From the NCBI GenBank assembly GCA_009929215.1, contig SAAX01000003.1:1-64000 (forward strand): 64,000 nt of DNA, read 5' to 3'. This DNA is from Deltaproteobacteria bacterium. GTDB lineage: Bacteria; Desulfobacterota; Desulfovibrionia; Desulfovibrionales; Desulfovibrionaceae. Made by a program: the position numbers and the translations under genes. Within the stretch, counting starts at the first letter, position 1, and each line of letters opens with the position of its first letter. Shown here piece after piece: positions 19,088 through 29,336 of the stretch. The notes under the pieces are model-generated. The model had not been told where the DNA came from. It saw only the letters and a list, made by a program, of their open reading frames with translations, and did no database searches.

Positions 19088-20578
19088 ATGTTTGGAAAAA
19101 AACAGCGCAATGCTGCCTGTGTGCGCCAGTGCGAGGATGTTTGCGCGCAAACGGTAGAGGGCGAGAGCGCTCTGCCCAGTTATGCCCGCACGCTTTCGTG
19201 GCTCTCGCTGGTGGTTATATTGCTAACCAGCCTTGGGCTTTCTTTTTTTATTTCCAATTCTGCCCGCGAAACCCTGCTCACCCGGCAAGAAAATTTTGCC
19301 CAGCAGTTGGTGGAAAACCTCAATAGTCAGATTTTTCGCCGATTCGCCCTGCCTACGCTCTTGGGCTACGGACGCATTGCCCTGCGCCAGCCCGAGCAGT
19401 ACGAACGGCTTGATCAGGTTGTGAAGTCTGTAATCCACGGTTTGCCCGTGGAAAGGCTGCGTATTTACGATTTTTCGCGTCTGGTGGCCTATTCTACCAA
19501 GAGGGAAGACCTGGGCCGTGCGGGGCTTTCACCGCCGTATATTGACGATATTTTGCAAGGCGGCGCGCCCCGGTCAGAGATCATTTCGTCCATGCCCGGG
19601 TGGCAGGCTCCTTTTCGCGTGCCTTTGCAGGAGGGGTCGTTTGTGTTGCGCGTGCTTTATCCCTTGCGCGGCGAGGCGTTGCGCCCGGGTGAGGACGCCC
19701 CGATCATGGGCGCGCTGGAGCTGACACAGGACATTACCGGCGACTACGAGCAGGTGCTGACCTTTCAAGGCATTATTGTTGTCATGTGTCTTCTTTCCTC
19801 GGTGGTAATGTTTGGCCTGTTGCTTATGCTTATCCACAGGTCTGAGCGTGTGCTGGCCGCCCGCATGTACAAAAACCGCATTCTCGAAAACCAGCTGCAC
19901 AGCAACGAGCGGCTGGTGAGCATGGGCCGGGTGGTGGCCAGTATTGCCCATGAAATTCGCAATCCTTTGGGCATTATACGATCGAGCGCAGAGCTCTTGC
20001 AGCGCCGCACCGACAAGGCCGATGCCAGCACACGCCGCATTCTTGGTGCTATTTATGACGAGGCTGTTCGGCTTTCGCAAACTGTAACCGATTTTTTGGA
20101 TTACGCCCGCCCTCGCCAGCCCAAGCAGGATGTGGTAGACCTTAATCTGGTACTTGATCAGGTACTGGCCTTTTTGGAAGGCGAGATGGGCCGATGCGGT
20201 GTGACGCTTGAGCGGCAGTGTGAAGACGCACTGTTTACTGCTGGTGACAAGGATTTGCTGTATCGGGCGTTTTACAATATTCTTGTGAACGGTCAGCAGG
20301 CCATGGAAGGGCCGGGCGTTGTGCGCATTTCTGGCCGCAACGACGAGAATGGCCGAGTATGCATTGAATTTCTTGATTCCGGCCCCGGCTTTGATCCTAC
20401 CACACTGCCCAACCTGCTGGATCCCTTCTTTACCACCAAGGACGGCGGCACAGGGCTTGGTTTGCCCATTGTGCAGTCTATTATCTCAAGCCACGGCGGC
20501 ACTATTCAGCTTGAAAACGGCCCCAATGGCGGGGCGTTGGTGCGGGTTCTGTTACCCAAAGCCCCCTCTGGCGTATAG
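19088..20578 (+). CDS. Sensor histidine kinase
   Basis: H-box SIAHEIRNPLGIIRSSAEL, HATPase motifs DPFFTTKDGGTGLGLPIVQSI; N-terminal TM-periplasm-TM. Confidence 0.88.
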   Translation: MFGKKQRNAACVRQCEDVCAQTVEGESALPSYARTLSWLSLVVILLTSLGLSFFISNSARETLLTRQENFAQQLVENLNSQIFRRFALPTLLGYGRIALRQPEQYERLDQVVKSVIHGLPVERLRIYDFSRLVAYSTKREDLGRAGLSPPYIDDILQGGAPRSEIISSMPGWQAPFRVPLQEGSFVLRVLYPLRGEALRPGEDAPIMGALELTQDITGDYEQVLTFQGIIVVMCLLSSVVMFGLLLMLIHRSERVLAARMYKNRILENQLHSNERLVSMGRVVASIAHEIRNPLGIIRSSAELLQRRTDKADASTRRILGAIYDEAVRLSQTVTDFLDYARPRQPKQDVVDLNLVLDQVLAFLEGEMGRCGVTLERQCEDALFTAGDKDLLYRAFYNILVNGQQAMEGPGVVRISGRNDENGRVCIEFLDSGPGFDPTTLPNLLDPFFTTKDGGTGLGLPIVQSIISSHGGTIQLENGPNGGALVRVLLPKAPSGV

Positions 20579-20587
20579 GAATACATA

Positions 20588-21967
20588 ATGAGTGAAAAAG
20601 CGCATCTTCTGATTATCGACGACGAAAAAAACTATCTGCTGGTATTGCAAACCCTGCTTGAAGACGAGGGCTACGCTGTTACGGCCATCAGCGATCCTGA
20701 AACCGCGCTGGCATTTCTGGACGAAAGTGAAGTGGACGTGGTTGTGACCGACATGAAAATGCCCAAGGTCACGGGGCGCGAGGTTCTTGAGCGGGTCAAA
20801 AAAAACTGGCCGTATATTCCCGTGCTTATCATGACTGCCTTTGGCTCCATCGAAAGCGCCGTGGAAGTCATGAAATACGGGGCCTTTGACTACATCACAA
20901 AGCCTTTTTCCAACGACGAGCTGTTGCTCTCCATCCACAATGCCGTTGAGCTTTCACGCGCCCACAGGCAGTATCGCTTGCTACAAGAGGTTATGGAAGA
21001 CCGCTACGGCGTGCACAAGATTGTGGGCCGCAGCAAGGCTATACGCGATGTGCTGGTGATGGTTGAGCGCGCCGCCCCCAGCCGCTCTACGGTGCTGATT
21101 ACCGGTGAATCTGGTACGGGCAAGGAGCTGGTAGCCCGGGCCATCCACTACACAAGCCCGCGTAAAGACAAGCCCTTTGTGTCTGTCAACTGTATGGCCT
21201 TGAATCCCGGCGTGCTTGAGAGCGAGCTTTTTGGTCACGAAAAGGGTTCGTTTACCGGCGCTGTGGCCATGCGTCGCGGCCGGTTTGAGCAGGCCGATGG
21301 CGGTACGCTGTTTTTGGATGAAATTGCCGAGCTCACGCCCGATTTGCAGGTCAAACTGCTACGCGTGTTGCAGGAGAGGCGTTTTGAACGGGTAGGGGGC
21401 GGCGAGGAAATTGAGGTGGATATTCGCGTTGTGGCGGCCACCAACAAAGACCTTACCTCTCTGGTGGAGAAGGGAGCCTTTCGCGACGATCTGTACTACC
21501 GCCTTAATGTGGTGCAAATTCCTCTGCCACCCCTGCGTGAGCGGCGCGAGGATATTCCCCCGTTGGTTGCCCATTTTGTGGAAAAGGTATGCGCAGACAA
21601 CGCCATGCCGTCCAAAACATTCAGCACCGAGGCCCTCAACTACCTTACGGGGTACGAATGGCCGGGCAATATTCGCCAGCTTGAAAACGTGGTGGAAAGC
21701 TGCCTTGTGCTTGTACCTGGGGCAATCATTGATGTGGATAATCTGCCAGCCGAAATTCGCGACGAAGAATCGCAGTTTAAAAGCGCAGTAGACCTTTTGC
21801 CCGTGCAGCTTGATCTGGCCGACACGCTAGAAAAAATTGAGGCCGCGCTTATACGTCGCGCCCTTGTGCGGGCAGAGCTTGTGCAGGTTAAAGCAGCAGA
21901 ATATTTGGGGATTTCAAAGAGCTTGTTGCAGTACAAGCTTAAAAAATACGGCATAACGGGGCATTGA
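20588..21967 (+). CDS. NtrC/ZraR-family sigma-54 response regulator
   Basis: REC domain, [32 protein letters not shown], Fis-type HTH C-terminus. Confidence 0.93.
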   Translation: MSEKAHLLIIDDEKNYLLVLQTLLEDEGYAVTAISDPETALAFLDESEVDVVVTDMKMPKVTGREVLERVKKNWPYIPVLIMTAFGSIESAVEVMKYGAFDYITKPFSNDELLLSIHNAVELSRAHRQYRLLQEVMEDRYGVHKIVGRSKAIRDVLVMVERAAPSRSTVLITGESGTGKELVARAIHYTSPRKDKPFVSVNCMALNPGVLESELFGHEKGSFTGAVAMRRGRFEQADGGTLFLDEIAELTPDLQVKLLRVLQERRFERVGGGEEIEVDIRVVAATNKDLTSLVEKGAFRDDLYYRLNVVQIPLPPLRERREDIPPLVAHFVEKVCADNAMPSKTFSTEALNYLTGYEWPGNIRQLENVVESCLVLVPGAIIDVDNLPAEIRDEESQFKSAVDLLPVQLDLADTLEKIEAALIRRALVRAELVQVKAAEYLGISKSLLQYKLKKYGITGH

Positions 21968-21985
21968 TCCCCCGCAAAAAATTGC

Positions 21986-22024
21986 AAAAGACGCCCTGGC
22001 TTTGGTCATGGGCGTCTTTTTTTG
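21986..22024 (+). terminator. Intrinsic terminator downstream of response regulator
   Basis: GACGCCC...GGGCGTC stem followed by T7. Confidence 0.85.
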
Positions 22025-22517
22025 TAATAATTTTTGGTCCACCCAAAGAAAAAATATATTGTAATACCAGATTACTGGGTAATTGGTGAGTGGCATAAGC
22101 ACGGCAATCAAGTTGCAAATTCGCGCCAATGGTATTTACAGAAAGTGTATTTTCTTATAGGTTGAACGAACAGTCAGTTGTCTGAACGGTGGACGGTTGC
22201 ACTGGCGGAAGCAGCAGATTGCCCACAACTGTTTTGCGTGGTATCACTTCTTAAAATGTTAAGGTATCGACAGAACGAGTGATCAAACAGGCTGCAGTAT
22301 CGGCAGGTTGTCCCAGCCAGGGAAGGGTGAATTACTGTGCTGCCCTTACAGATCGCACAACTGTGCGGAAGCAATACAAGGCAATGCCAGCCAGTTGGGG
22401 TATACCGCATCCAATGGCCAGTAGCTTTGCTTGCACTTTGATTGAGCAGCTTGTGTTGTGGCAGGGCAACATAGCTAGGCAGAACCTGGCAGAATATGGG
22501 CACACCTGCACAAGCGC

Positions 22518-22549
22518 AAAAAAAGGGGCCGCGCTCACTGCACGGCCCG
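22518..22549 (-). terminator. Intrinsic terminator downstream of malic enzyme
   Basis: On the minus strand GGGCCGTGCAGTGAGCGCGGCCCC then T7. Confidence 0.8.
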
Positions 22550-22605
22550 GGAAGACAGAGGCTTTTGGCTCAACCCAAGGGCTTGCCTAAGCCGGATTAA
22601 CAGGC

Positions 22606-23862
22606 TTAGCCTTTGCGGTTGGCAAGGCGCTTTCTGAGGTTTTCTGCAACCTGGTTGGGGTCCATGTGCACGCGGGCAATGCCGCTTTCCATGGCCGCCT
22701 TGGCCGTAGCTGCTGCAACCAGCGGGGCCACATCGGGGTTCAGGGTAGAGGGAATGATCATGCTGGGGCTGAGTTCTTCGGGCTTGACGAGGTCAGCCAG
22801 AGCCTTGGCAGCGGCAATCTTCATGGCATCGTTGATGTCGGTTGCGCGCACGTCGATGGCCCCACGGAAGATACCGGGGAAGGCCAGCACGTTGTTGATC
22901 TGGTTGGGGCAGTCAGAGCGGCCAGTGGCAACCACCTTGGCACCGCCGTCAAAGGCGCGTTGCAGGGGCCAGATTTCGGGAATGGGATTGGCCTGGGCAA
23001 AGACAATGGGGTCTTTGGCCATGCTGCGAATCATGTCTTCGTTAAGGGAGTTGGGCGCGGAAACGCCGATGAAAACATCAGCGCCCTTGATGGCCTCGGC
23101 CAGACCGCCCTTGACCTTGTTGGGATTGGTATGCTTGGCGATTTCGTCCTTGTAGGGATTCATGCCTTCGGGGCGGCCTTCCCATATGGCCCCCTTGGAA
23201 TCGCACATGATGACGTTTTTGAGGCCCACAGCCATGAGCAGCTTGATGATGGCAATACCAGCAGCGCCCGCGCCGCTGGTAACAACTGTGATTTCATCCA
23301 GTTTTTTGCCAACAATTTTCAGCGCGTTCATGAGTCCAGCCAGGGTAACAACGGCGGTTCCGTGCTGGTCATCGTGAAAAATGGGGCCCTTGAAGATGCC
23401 GTTCTTTTTCAGGGTGTCTTCAATAACAAAGCATTCTGGAGCCTTGATGTCTTCAAGGTTCACGCCGCCAAAGGTCGGAGCCATGAGTTCCACAAGCTCA
23501 ACGATCTTGCCGGTGTCCTTGGTGTCCACGCAGATGGGAAAGGCATCCACATCACCAAAGGTTTTGAAAAGCAGTGATTTGCCTTCCATAACAGGCATAC
23601 CGGCGGCAGCGCCGATGCTGCCAAGGCCCAGCACGGCAGTGCCGTTGGATACAACGCAGACAAAGTTGGAGTGATTGGTATAGACATCAAGCATTGCGGG
23701 ATCTTTATGGATTTCCATGCAAGGTTCGGCAACGCCGGGAGAATACGCCAGGGTGAGGTCGTCGTTATCGCGCACAGGGGCTTTGACCCGAACCTCAATT
23801 TTGCCCTGATATTCCTTGTGCATTGCAAGGGCTTCTTCCCGCAGGTTCTTGATCCGTGACAT
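22606..23862 (-). CDS. NAD(P)-dependent malic enzyme
   Basis: AYSPGVAEPC, FHDDQHGTAVVTLAGLMNAL, SGAGAAGIAIIKLL motifs. Confidence 0.92.
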   Translation of the reverse strand: MSRIKNLREEALAMHKEYQGKIEVRVKAPVRDNDDLTLAYSPGVAEPCMEIHKDPAMLDVYTNHSNFVCVVSNGTAVLGLGSIGAAAGMPVMEGKSLLFKTFGDVDAFPICVDTKDTGKIVELVELMAPTFGGVNLEDIKAPECFVIEDTLKKNGIFKGPIFHDDQHGTAVVTLAGLMNALKIVGKKLDEITVVTSGAGAAGIAIIKLLMAVGLKNVIMCDSKGAIWEGRPEGMNPYKDEIAKHTNPNKVKGGLAEAIKGADVFIGVSAPNSLNEDMIRSMAKDPIVFAQANPIPEIWPLQRAFDGGAKVVATGRSDCPNQINNVLAFPGIFRGAIDVRATDINDAMKIAAAKALADLVKPEELSPSMIIPSTLNPDVAPLVAAATAKAAMESGIARVHMDPNQVAENLRKRLANRKG

Positions 23863-24177
23863 CACTTGCTCCTTGGTCTGTTTGTCTCTGCCTTGGCAGT
23901 AAAAATTGCGCATAGATGTGGCGCTGGGCAGCCTCAGTAAGTAGACGCTAGCGTATGAATCTGTGCATCTGGAACGGGTGACCGCGATTTCTCCCCAAAT
24001 GCTGAAAGCTTTACGCTTGCGGCCTTTTAATGGGTATATCGAAATTTGCGGGGTAAGGAAATATCTTATGAAAGTTATGTAAACGTTTTTGTGGTATTAT
24101 TGCCTTTTAACTGCATAAAGCTTTTTTTCAAAATGATGCGGAATGACCGCAGAGCCTAAGGAGAAGCGAGTTTCGCC

Positions 24178-24972
24178 ATGAATACCGAAAATACCAAAAA
24201 TACGGATGCCGAGGTACAGGCTGCGAGAAAGCGCAGCATTCAGCGCCCGCGCGTGCATACAGAGGTGCTCAGCTGTCTGCTCGATGATATTCAGAGCGGC
24301 GTTTATCAGGTGGGGCAAAAACTGCCCTCTGAGCGTGAGCTGATGGACGAATTTGGCGTGGGCCGCCCTGCGGTGCGCGAGGCCCTCTCCGGGCTGGCGC
24401 GTATGGGCCTGATTGAAGTATCGCCAGGAATGCGTGCCCGTGTTTGCAGGCTGACCCTCAAACCCCTGCTGCGTGAAATGCGCGCAACGCTGGAAATATA
24501 TTCCAGCTCGGCAGATGGCTGGCGGCAACTGCACGACCTGCGTCTGTTTTTTGAAACCGCCGTTGTGCGCCGTATGGCCCTGGAGGTCACCGACGATCAG
24601 TTGGCCCACATTGACGAACTGCTGCAAAACCAGCGCCGTCTGTTGGATGCCTCTGAAATCCGCGCTTTTGCCGAGGCAGACATTGATTTTCACCGTTACC
24701 TGGTGGAGTGCATGGACAACAATTTTCTTGGGCTGCTGGCCGAGGGCTTTGCAGGCTGGCTGATTACGCCCCTGTATGCCTCGTTGCAGGTGCGCAAGCA
24801 GAGCGAACGCTCGTACCGTGCCCACGTTGGCGTGTACGAAGCCCTGAAAAAGCGCGATCCCGATCTGGCTGAAAAGGCCATGCGCGCACATCTGGATGAA
24901 ATGCGCAGCATTTATCAGGTGGATGTGATGGTGGATGAAAAGGCAGATCAGGGCGAAGCGCAGCAGAGTTAG
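24178..24972 (+). CDS. FadR-subfamily GntR transcriptional regulator
   Basis: wHTH QKLPSERELMDEFGVGRPAVREALSGLARMGLIEV plus FCD-type helical domain. Confidence 0.9.
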   Translation: MNTENTKNTDAEVQAARKRSIQRPRVHTEVLSCLLDDIQSGVYQVGQKLPSERELMDEFGVGRPAVREALSGLARMGLIEVSPGMRARVCRLTLKPLLREMRATLEIYSSSADGWRQLHDLRLFFETAVVRRMALEVTDDQLAHIDELLQNQRRLLDASEIRAFAEADIDFHRYLVECMDNNFLGLLAEGFAGWLITPLYASLQVRKQSERSYRAHVGVYEALKKRDPDLAEKAMRAHLDEMRSIYQVDVMVDEKADQGEAQQS

Positions 24973-25003
24973 CAGATCGGCTGATCTGTAGGACTGAGAA
25001 CGC

Positions 25004-25037
25004 AAAAAACCGCAACGGTGAACCGTTGCGGTTTTTT
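25004..25037. terminator. Bidirectional intrinsic terminator (SRP RNA / FadR-type gene)
   Basis: AAAAAACCGCAACGGTGAACCGTTGCGGTTTTTT perfect hairpin. Confidence 0.9.
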
Positions 25038-25040
25038 GTG

Positions 25041-25120
25041 GGCCGGACACCCGGCAACGTCTGTTGCCGCTGCTTCCTTTCGGACCTGACGGGGTTGGCA
25101 GTGCTGCCGCCGTCCGGCTT
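25041..25120 (-). ncRNA. ffs: Small bacterial SRP RNA (4.5S)
   Basis: Minus strand contains conserved GTCAGGTCCGAAAGGAAGCAGC apical motif, closing arms GCCGGAC/GTCCGGC, downstream terminator and upstream TTGACA element. Confidence 0.88.
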
Positions 25121-25127
25121 GGCAAAA

Positions 25128-25157
25128 GACTTACCCGCAAAGGGGGTAAACTGTCAA
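25128..25157 (-). promoter_or_regulatory. Candidate sigma-70 promoter for SRP RNA
   Basis: Minus strand TTGACA-N18-TAAGTC, placing the TSS near the inferred RNA 5' end. Confidence 0.5.
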
Positions 25158-25173
25158 TGGTCGCGCTGGCATT

Positions 25174-25986
25174 TCAGTGGCGGGGTTGTGGAGCCAGCAG
25201 GGCAGAGGCGTTGCTCATGATCACTTCCATCTCGCTATCGCTCAGCCCGCCAAGGCTTTGCAACCGTTGCCGCTCCTCAACCGGGTCGTAGAGGGGCCAG
25301 TCTGTACCAAAAAGTATACGCTCTCGCGGAAATGTGCTCAAAAGCTTGTGGGCCAGCTCTGGGCTGGCAAAGGGCGTGGTGCTTGAAGTATCGAACCACA
25401 GGTTCTCAAACTCGTTGCCAGCAAAAACTTCAAGCGCGTGGTTCCACATACGGTAGCCGCCAAAATGTGCCGCAATGACCCTGATATCGGGGAACTGGCG
25501 CAGTATGCTGGCCAGTTTGTAGGGGCACGAGGGGTTTTTGTCGGGCGTGGTCTTGTCGCCAATGTGGATTTCAAAAACAAAGTCTTTTTGCGCTGCTTCA
25601 AATATGGGCAAAAGACGGGGGTCATCAAGCCAGAAACTTTGAAAATCTGGGTGCAGCTTGATGCCCCGAATGCCCGCAGCCTTGAGACGCGCCAGTTCCT
25701 TTTCCCAGTTTTCGTAGGCCGGGTGCACCGTACCAAAGGCAATAACCTGCTCGGGGTGCTCCCTTTGCAGGCTGATTGCATAGTTGTTGGCCGGTATAAC
25801 CTGAGCTGGGGCCGTGGCCGCGCACAGAACCACGCATTTTTCCAGTCCGGCTTGCTGTTCACGCTCAAGCAGATTGGCAATGGTGCCGTCGCCCGAGCAG
25901 GTAATGCTATAAAAATTATTCAGGTGATCCACTGCCTTGTGCGCGATTTTGGGGTGAAAGGCGTGGGTGTGTATGTCTATGTACAT
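25174..25986 (-). CDS. Amidohydrolase (metal-dependent TIM-barrel)
   Basis: MYIDIHTHAF, IKLHPDFQ, AAHFGG, FGTDWP motifs. Confidence 0.88.
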   Translation of the reverse strand: MYIDIHTHAFHPKIAHKAVDHLNNFYSITCSGDGTIANLLEREQQAGLEKCVVLCAATAPAQVIPANNYAISLQREHPEQVIAFGTVHPAYENWEKELARLKAAGIRGIKLHPDFQSFWLDDPRLLPIFEAAQKDFVFEIHIGDKTTPDKNPSCPYKLASILRQFPDIRVIAAHFGGYRMWNHALEVFAGNEFENLWFDTSSTTPFASPELAHKLLSTFPRERILFGTDWPLYDPVEERQRLQSLGGLSDSEMEVIMSNASALLAPQPRH

Positions 25987-25995
25987 GATGGAAGC

Positions 25996-26964
25996 TTATT
26001 TGACTCCATTCACCACATTGACCGGTGTGCCCGCGTGCCAGCGGCGGATATTTTCTGCCATAAGGTCAATGATGTTCTGCCGGGCGCGCGTGGTGGCCCA
26101 GGCAATGTGGGGCGTAATAATGGTATTGGGCGTGGTAAACAGGGGGTTGTCGTCCTGCGGTGGCTCCTGCGAAAGCACGTCTGTGCCCAGGCCGCGCAAA
26201 TGGCCGGATTTAAGAGCCTCTGCCACGGCGGCTTCGTCCACCAGCGGCCCTCGTGAAGTATTGAGCAAAATCGCTCCTTTGCGCATGGACGAAAGCGTTT
26301 TGGCGTTGATGATGTGGCGTGTTTCCTTGGTGAGCGGGCAGTGCAGCGAAACAACGTCCGATGCACAAAGCAGGTGCTCAAGGGTGGCAAAGGCAAAGGG
26401 GCTGTATGACGGCGGATCCTTGGGCGTGCGGCAGTGTGCCAGCACGCTCATGCCAAAGGCGTGGGCCAGCTCGCCCATGCGGCGGCCAATGGAGCCAAAG
26501 CCAATGAGCCCCATGGTCAGGCCCTCCAGGCACAGAGGCGGAACCTTCCAGTAGCACCAGCTTTTGCACTTGAGCCAATCGCCATTTTTTACGCTCTGCG
26601 AGTGCATGCTGGTGTGGCGGCACAGTTCAAGCAGCAAGGCCATAGCGTGCTGGGCCACATCGCTCACGCCATAGGCAACCACATTGCAAACGGGAATACC
26701 CCGGGCGGCCAGAGTATCTGTATCCACTATGTTGTAGCCAGTGGCCAGTACACCAACCATGCGCACACTGCTGTCCATCTGCTCCAGGTTGGGGCCGGTA
26801 AGGGGCGTCTTGTTGACAAGCACCACATCCATGCCGCGTGTTCGCTCTGCCACAGCTTCGGTGGGAGTGGTATCGTAGATGGATACATCGCCAAGTGATG
26901 TAACGGGGCTCCAATCCACATCGCCGGGGTTGAGCACGGCGCCGTCAAGAATGGCTATTTTCAT
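25996..26964 (-). CDS. D-2-hydroxyacid dehydrogenase (hydroxypyruvate/glycerate reductase-like)
   Basis: GLIGFGSIGRRMGELAHAFGM NAD-binding motif, HCPLTKETRHIIN; start chosen at MKIAILDGAVLN. Confidence 0.88.
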   Translation of the reverse strand: MKIAILDGAVLNPGDVDWSPVTSLGDVSIYDTTPTEAVAERTRGMDVVLVNKTPLTGPNLEQMDSSVRMVGVLATGYNIVDTDTLAARGIPVCNVVAYGVSDVAQHAMALLLELCRHTSMHSQSVKNGDWLKCKSWCYWKVPPLCLEGLTMGLIGFGSIGRRMGELAHAFGMSVLAHCRTPKDPPSYSPFAFATLEHLLCASDVVSLHCPLTKETRHIINAKTLSSMRKGAILLNTSRGPLVDEAAVAEALKSGHLRGLGTDVLSQEPPQDDNPLFTTPNTIITPHIAWATTRARQNIIDLMAENIRRWHAGTPVNVVNGVK

Positions 26965-27237
26965 GCACGTAACCTCTGTTGGCAGCACTGTATCCTTTGA
27001 TGAGGGGGCTAGCAAGGTTCAGGCATGGGCTCAGGATGCCTTTTTTGCGCTATTAATTGCGGCTTTTATTGGTGTTGGCAGGCAGAAAAAGCGCGGTAAA
27101 TACTGTGCGCAATTGCACGCGCATTGCTCCATATTCTATCGTAGGGGCGTTTGCATGATAGTGCTGGCCGAGCATGCACACTGTTGGCAACAGTTGATGT
27201 GCGTTGTATTCTCGTCATTTCCTGTGTGCGGCAGAGC

Positions 27238-27272
27238 AAAAAAAAGAGCCGCCCGTAAAGGCGGCTCTTTAA
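27238..27272 (-). terminator. Intrinsic terminator downstream of pal
   Basis: AGAGCCGCC-CGTAA-AGGCGGCTCT hairpin with T tract on the minus strand. Confidence 0.85.
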
Positions 27273-27290
27273 ACACTGGTCTAGTTAAGA

Positions 27291-27758
27291 CTAGTGGGCG
27301 ACCACGCGGAAGTCGTCGCGGCGGTTCTTGGACCACGCGGCTTCGTTGTTACCCTGCACAGCGGGGTTTTCCTTGCCGTAGCTGATCATTTCCAGCTGGC
27401 TGGGGTTCACGCCGAGCGTAACCAGATATTCGTAGGAAGCGCGGGCGCGGCGTTCGCCGAGGGCGAGGTTGTATTCCTGGGTGCCGCGTTCGTCGCAGTT
27501 GCCTTCGATGCGCACGCGGATAGAGGAGTACTTCTTCAGCAGATCGGCCTTGGTCTTCAGCATTTCTTTGTATTCGGGCTTGATGTCGAATTTGTCGAAA
27601 GCGAAGTAGACGCGGGCGTCAGTGATCTGCTGGATGGCCGCACGCATTTCGGGGGTCAGGCCATCGTCATAGCCGGGTTCGCTGGTGGTTTTCTTAGCGC
27701 AGCCAAAGCCGGCGGCCAGAGCCATAACCAGAGCGAGAATAAGAGCATAACGTTTCAT
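27291..27758 (-). CDS. pal: Peptidoglycan-associated lipoprotein
   Basis: Lipobox AAGFGC, OmpA-like domain IEGNCDERGTQEYNLALGERRARASYEYL; start at MKRYALIL. Confidence 0.93.
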   Translation of the reverse strand: MKRYALILALVMALAAGFGCAKKTTSEPGYDDGLTPEMRAAIQQITDARVYFAFDKFDIKPEYKEMLKTKADLLKKYSSIRVRIEGNCDERGTQEYNLALGERRARASYEYLVTLGVNPSQLEMISYGKENPAVQGNNEAAWSKNRRDDFRVVAH

Positions 27759-27990
27759 TGTGTGTGTCCTCCTGAACAGCTCATTCTCCAAAAAAATTGA
27801 TACCTTTCCTTTCTGCACACGCGAGGCCGTTTCGTCCTCGCATAACAGATGGTATCTGGCCCGCAATTTTTGTCAAGGCGTGGAAGGGGGTTTCGACGCA
27901 CTTTCGTAAAATATTTTTTACCCAGCACTTTCCGTAGGGGCGGAAAAAACGAGTAAAAACGCGGTCAAGATGCCAGTCTGTTATTTTCAG

Positions 27991-29304
27991 CTATTTCTGC
28001 TGACCGGGCATACCCCAGCGCGGGAAGTAAACAGCACCCCCGCCTGTAGGAACCTGCTTGGCGTCGCCGCCATGACGTGTGGTCAGGTAGATACTATGAC
28101 CACTGCGCGTCGAGGAGAACGCTATGAAGTAGCTGTCGGCACAGAAAGCGGGCTGTTCATCGCTGCCGGGGCCGAAAGTGATCTGGCGTTCCATACCGGT
28201 AAGCATATCCTGAACAAAAATACGATGACCGTAATCGGTCATGCGGCTGTACACCACGAGGGTTCCGTCGGGCGACAGGTTGGCCTCGGTGTTGTATGTG
28301 CCGTTTTTGCTCACGCGTGTAACGGAACCGCTGCTCAGATCTTTAAGGAAAATCTGCGGGCCGCCCATGCGTGAAGAGGTAAATGCCATCTTGGTGCCAG
28401 TGCTGTCAAATGTTGGCGAAACATTAATGGAATCGCCCTGTTCGAGCACACGTTCTTTCTGGAAAACATGGTTCAGCTGAAATATAACAGGGTACTTGCC
28501 GTTGGAAAGAGCCACGGCCACTTTGTTGTCTGGCATAAAGGCAGGGCCGATGACAACGTTGCCAGGGAAGCGGATGCGCTGCACCTTGCCACTGGAGCGG
28601 TCCCATACGCCAAGGGCGTGCGACTTCTCGTCAATGTGGGAAAAGACCACAAAACGGCCATCGGGCGACCATGCCGGAGACATGGACTCGCCGGGAATGT
28701 TGGTGATCTGGCGCAGGTCGCGGCCCGTGGGCTTGACCAGCCACACGTTGGCGCTCATTTTGCCGGTCTTTTTGACAAAGGCAAGAGTAGAGCGGAAGAA
28801 AGATCCGTTGCCCGTGAGGGCCTCAAGCAGGTCAGCGCAGAATCTGTCTGCTACTTCCGGCAAATCTTTGGACGTAACCTTGGGGTATTCCTTGCCAAAC
28901 AGGCGTCCGCCTGTGTTGGTTTCAAAGGCGCGGATCTGCACGGGGCGGGTACCGCTGTCGCCTTCGGGCCAGTAGGTGGTCACCACAATGTCCGACCCGG
29001 CAAGCTGAAAGCGCTTGAAGTCGAGGGACGGCGGTTCGTAACCGGCCAGCACAACGCCCCCCAGTACTGCCTTGGGATCAGTAAGGCGCATAAAGGGCAA
29101 AAAGCTCAGGTTTTGCTGCACAATCTTTTGCAGGTCAGAGCCCATGCCGCTTGCCTCGGCCTGGGGGCCTTTGAGCGGGGCCGCCAGGGCAAGGTTAACA
29201 ATGTTTTGCCCCGGACCGTAAATGTCCACGCGCATGGCGGCCTGCGCCCCGCTTCCGAGAGCCAGCCAGAACCCCAGGGTCAGGAGAAGAAGCTGTTTTT
29301 TCAT
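27991..29304 (-). CDS. tolB: Tol-Pal system beta-propeller protein TolB
   Basis: Signal peptide, repeated SPDGRFVVF/SPDGTLVVYS propeller motifs, tol cluster context. Confidence 0.92.
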   Translation of the reverse strand: MKKQLLLLTLGFWLALGSGAQAAMRVDIYGPGQNIVNLALAAPLKGPQAEASGMGSDLQKIVQQNLSFLPFMRLTDPKAVLGGVVLAGYEPPSLDFKRFQLAGSDIVVTTYWPEGDSGTRPVQIRAFETNTGGRLFGKEYPKVTSKDLPEVADRFCADLLEALTGNGSFFRSTLAFVKKTGKMSANVWLVKPTGRDLRQITNIPGESMSPAWSPDGRFVVFSHIDEKSHALGVWDRSSGKVQRIRFPGNVVIGPAFMPDNKVAVALSNGKYPVIFQLNHVFQKERVLEQGDSINVSPTFDSTGTKMAFTSSRMGGPQIFLKDLSSGSVTRVSKNGTYNTEANLSPDGTLVVYSRMTDYGHRIFVQDMLTGMERQITFGPGSDEQPAFCADSYFIAFSSTRSGHSIYLTTRHGGDAKQVPTGGGAVYFPRWGMPGQQK

Positions 29305-29336
29305 GGCGTCAGTATTCCTCGTTCAAGCAGCGCGCC

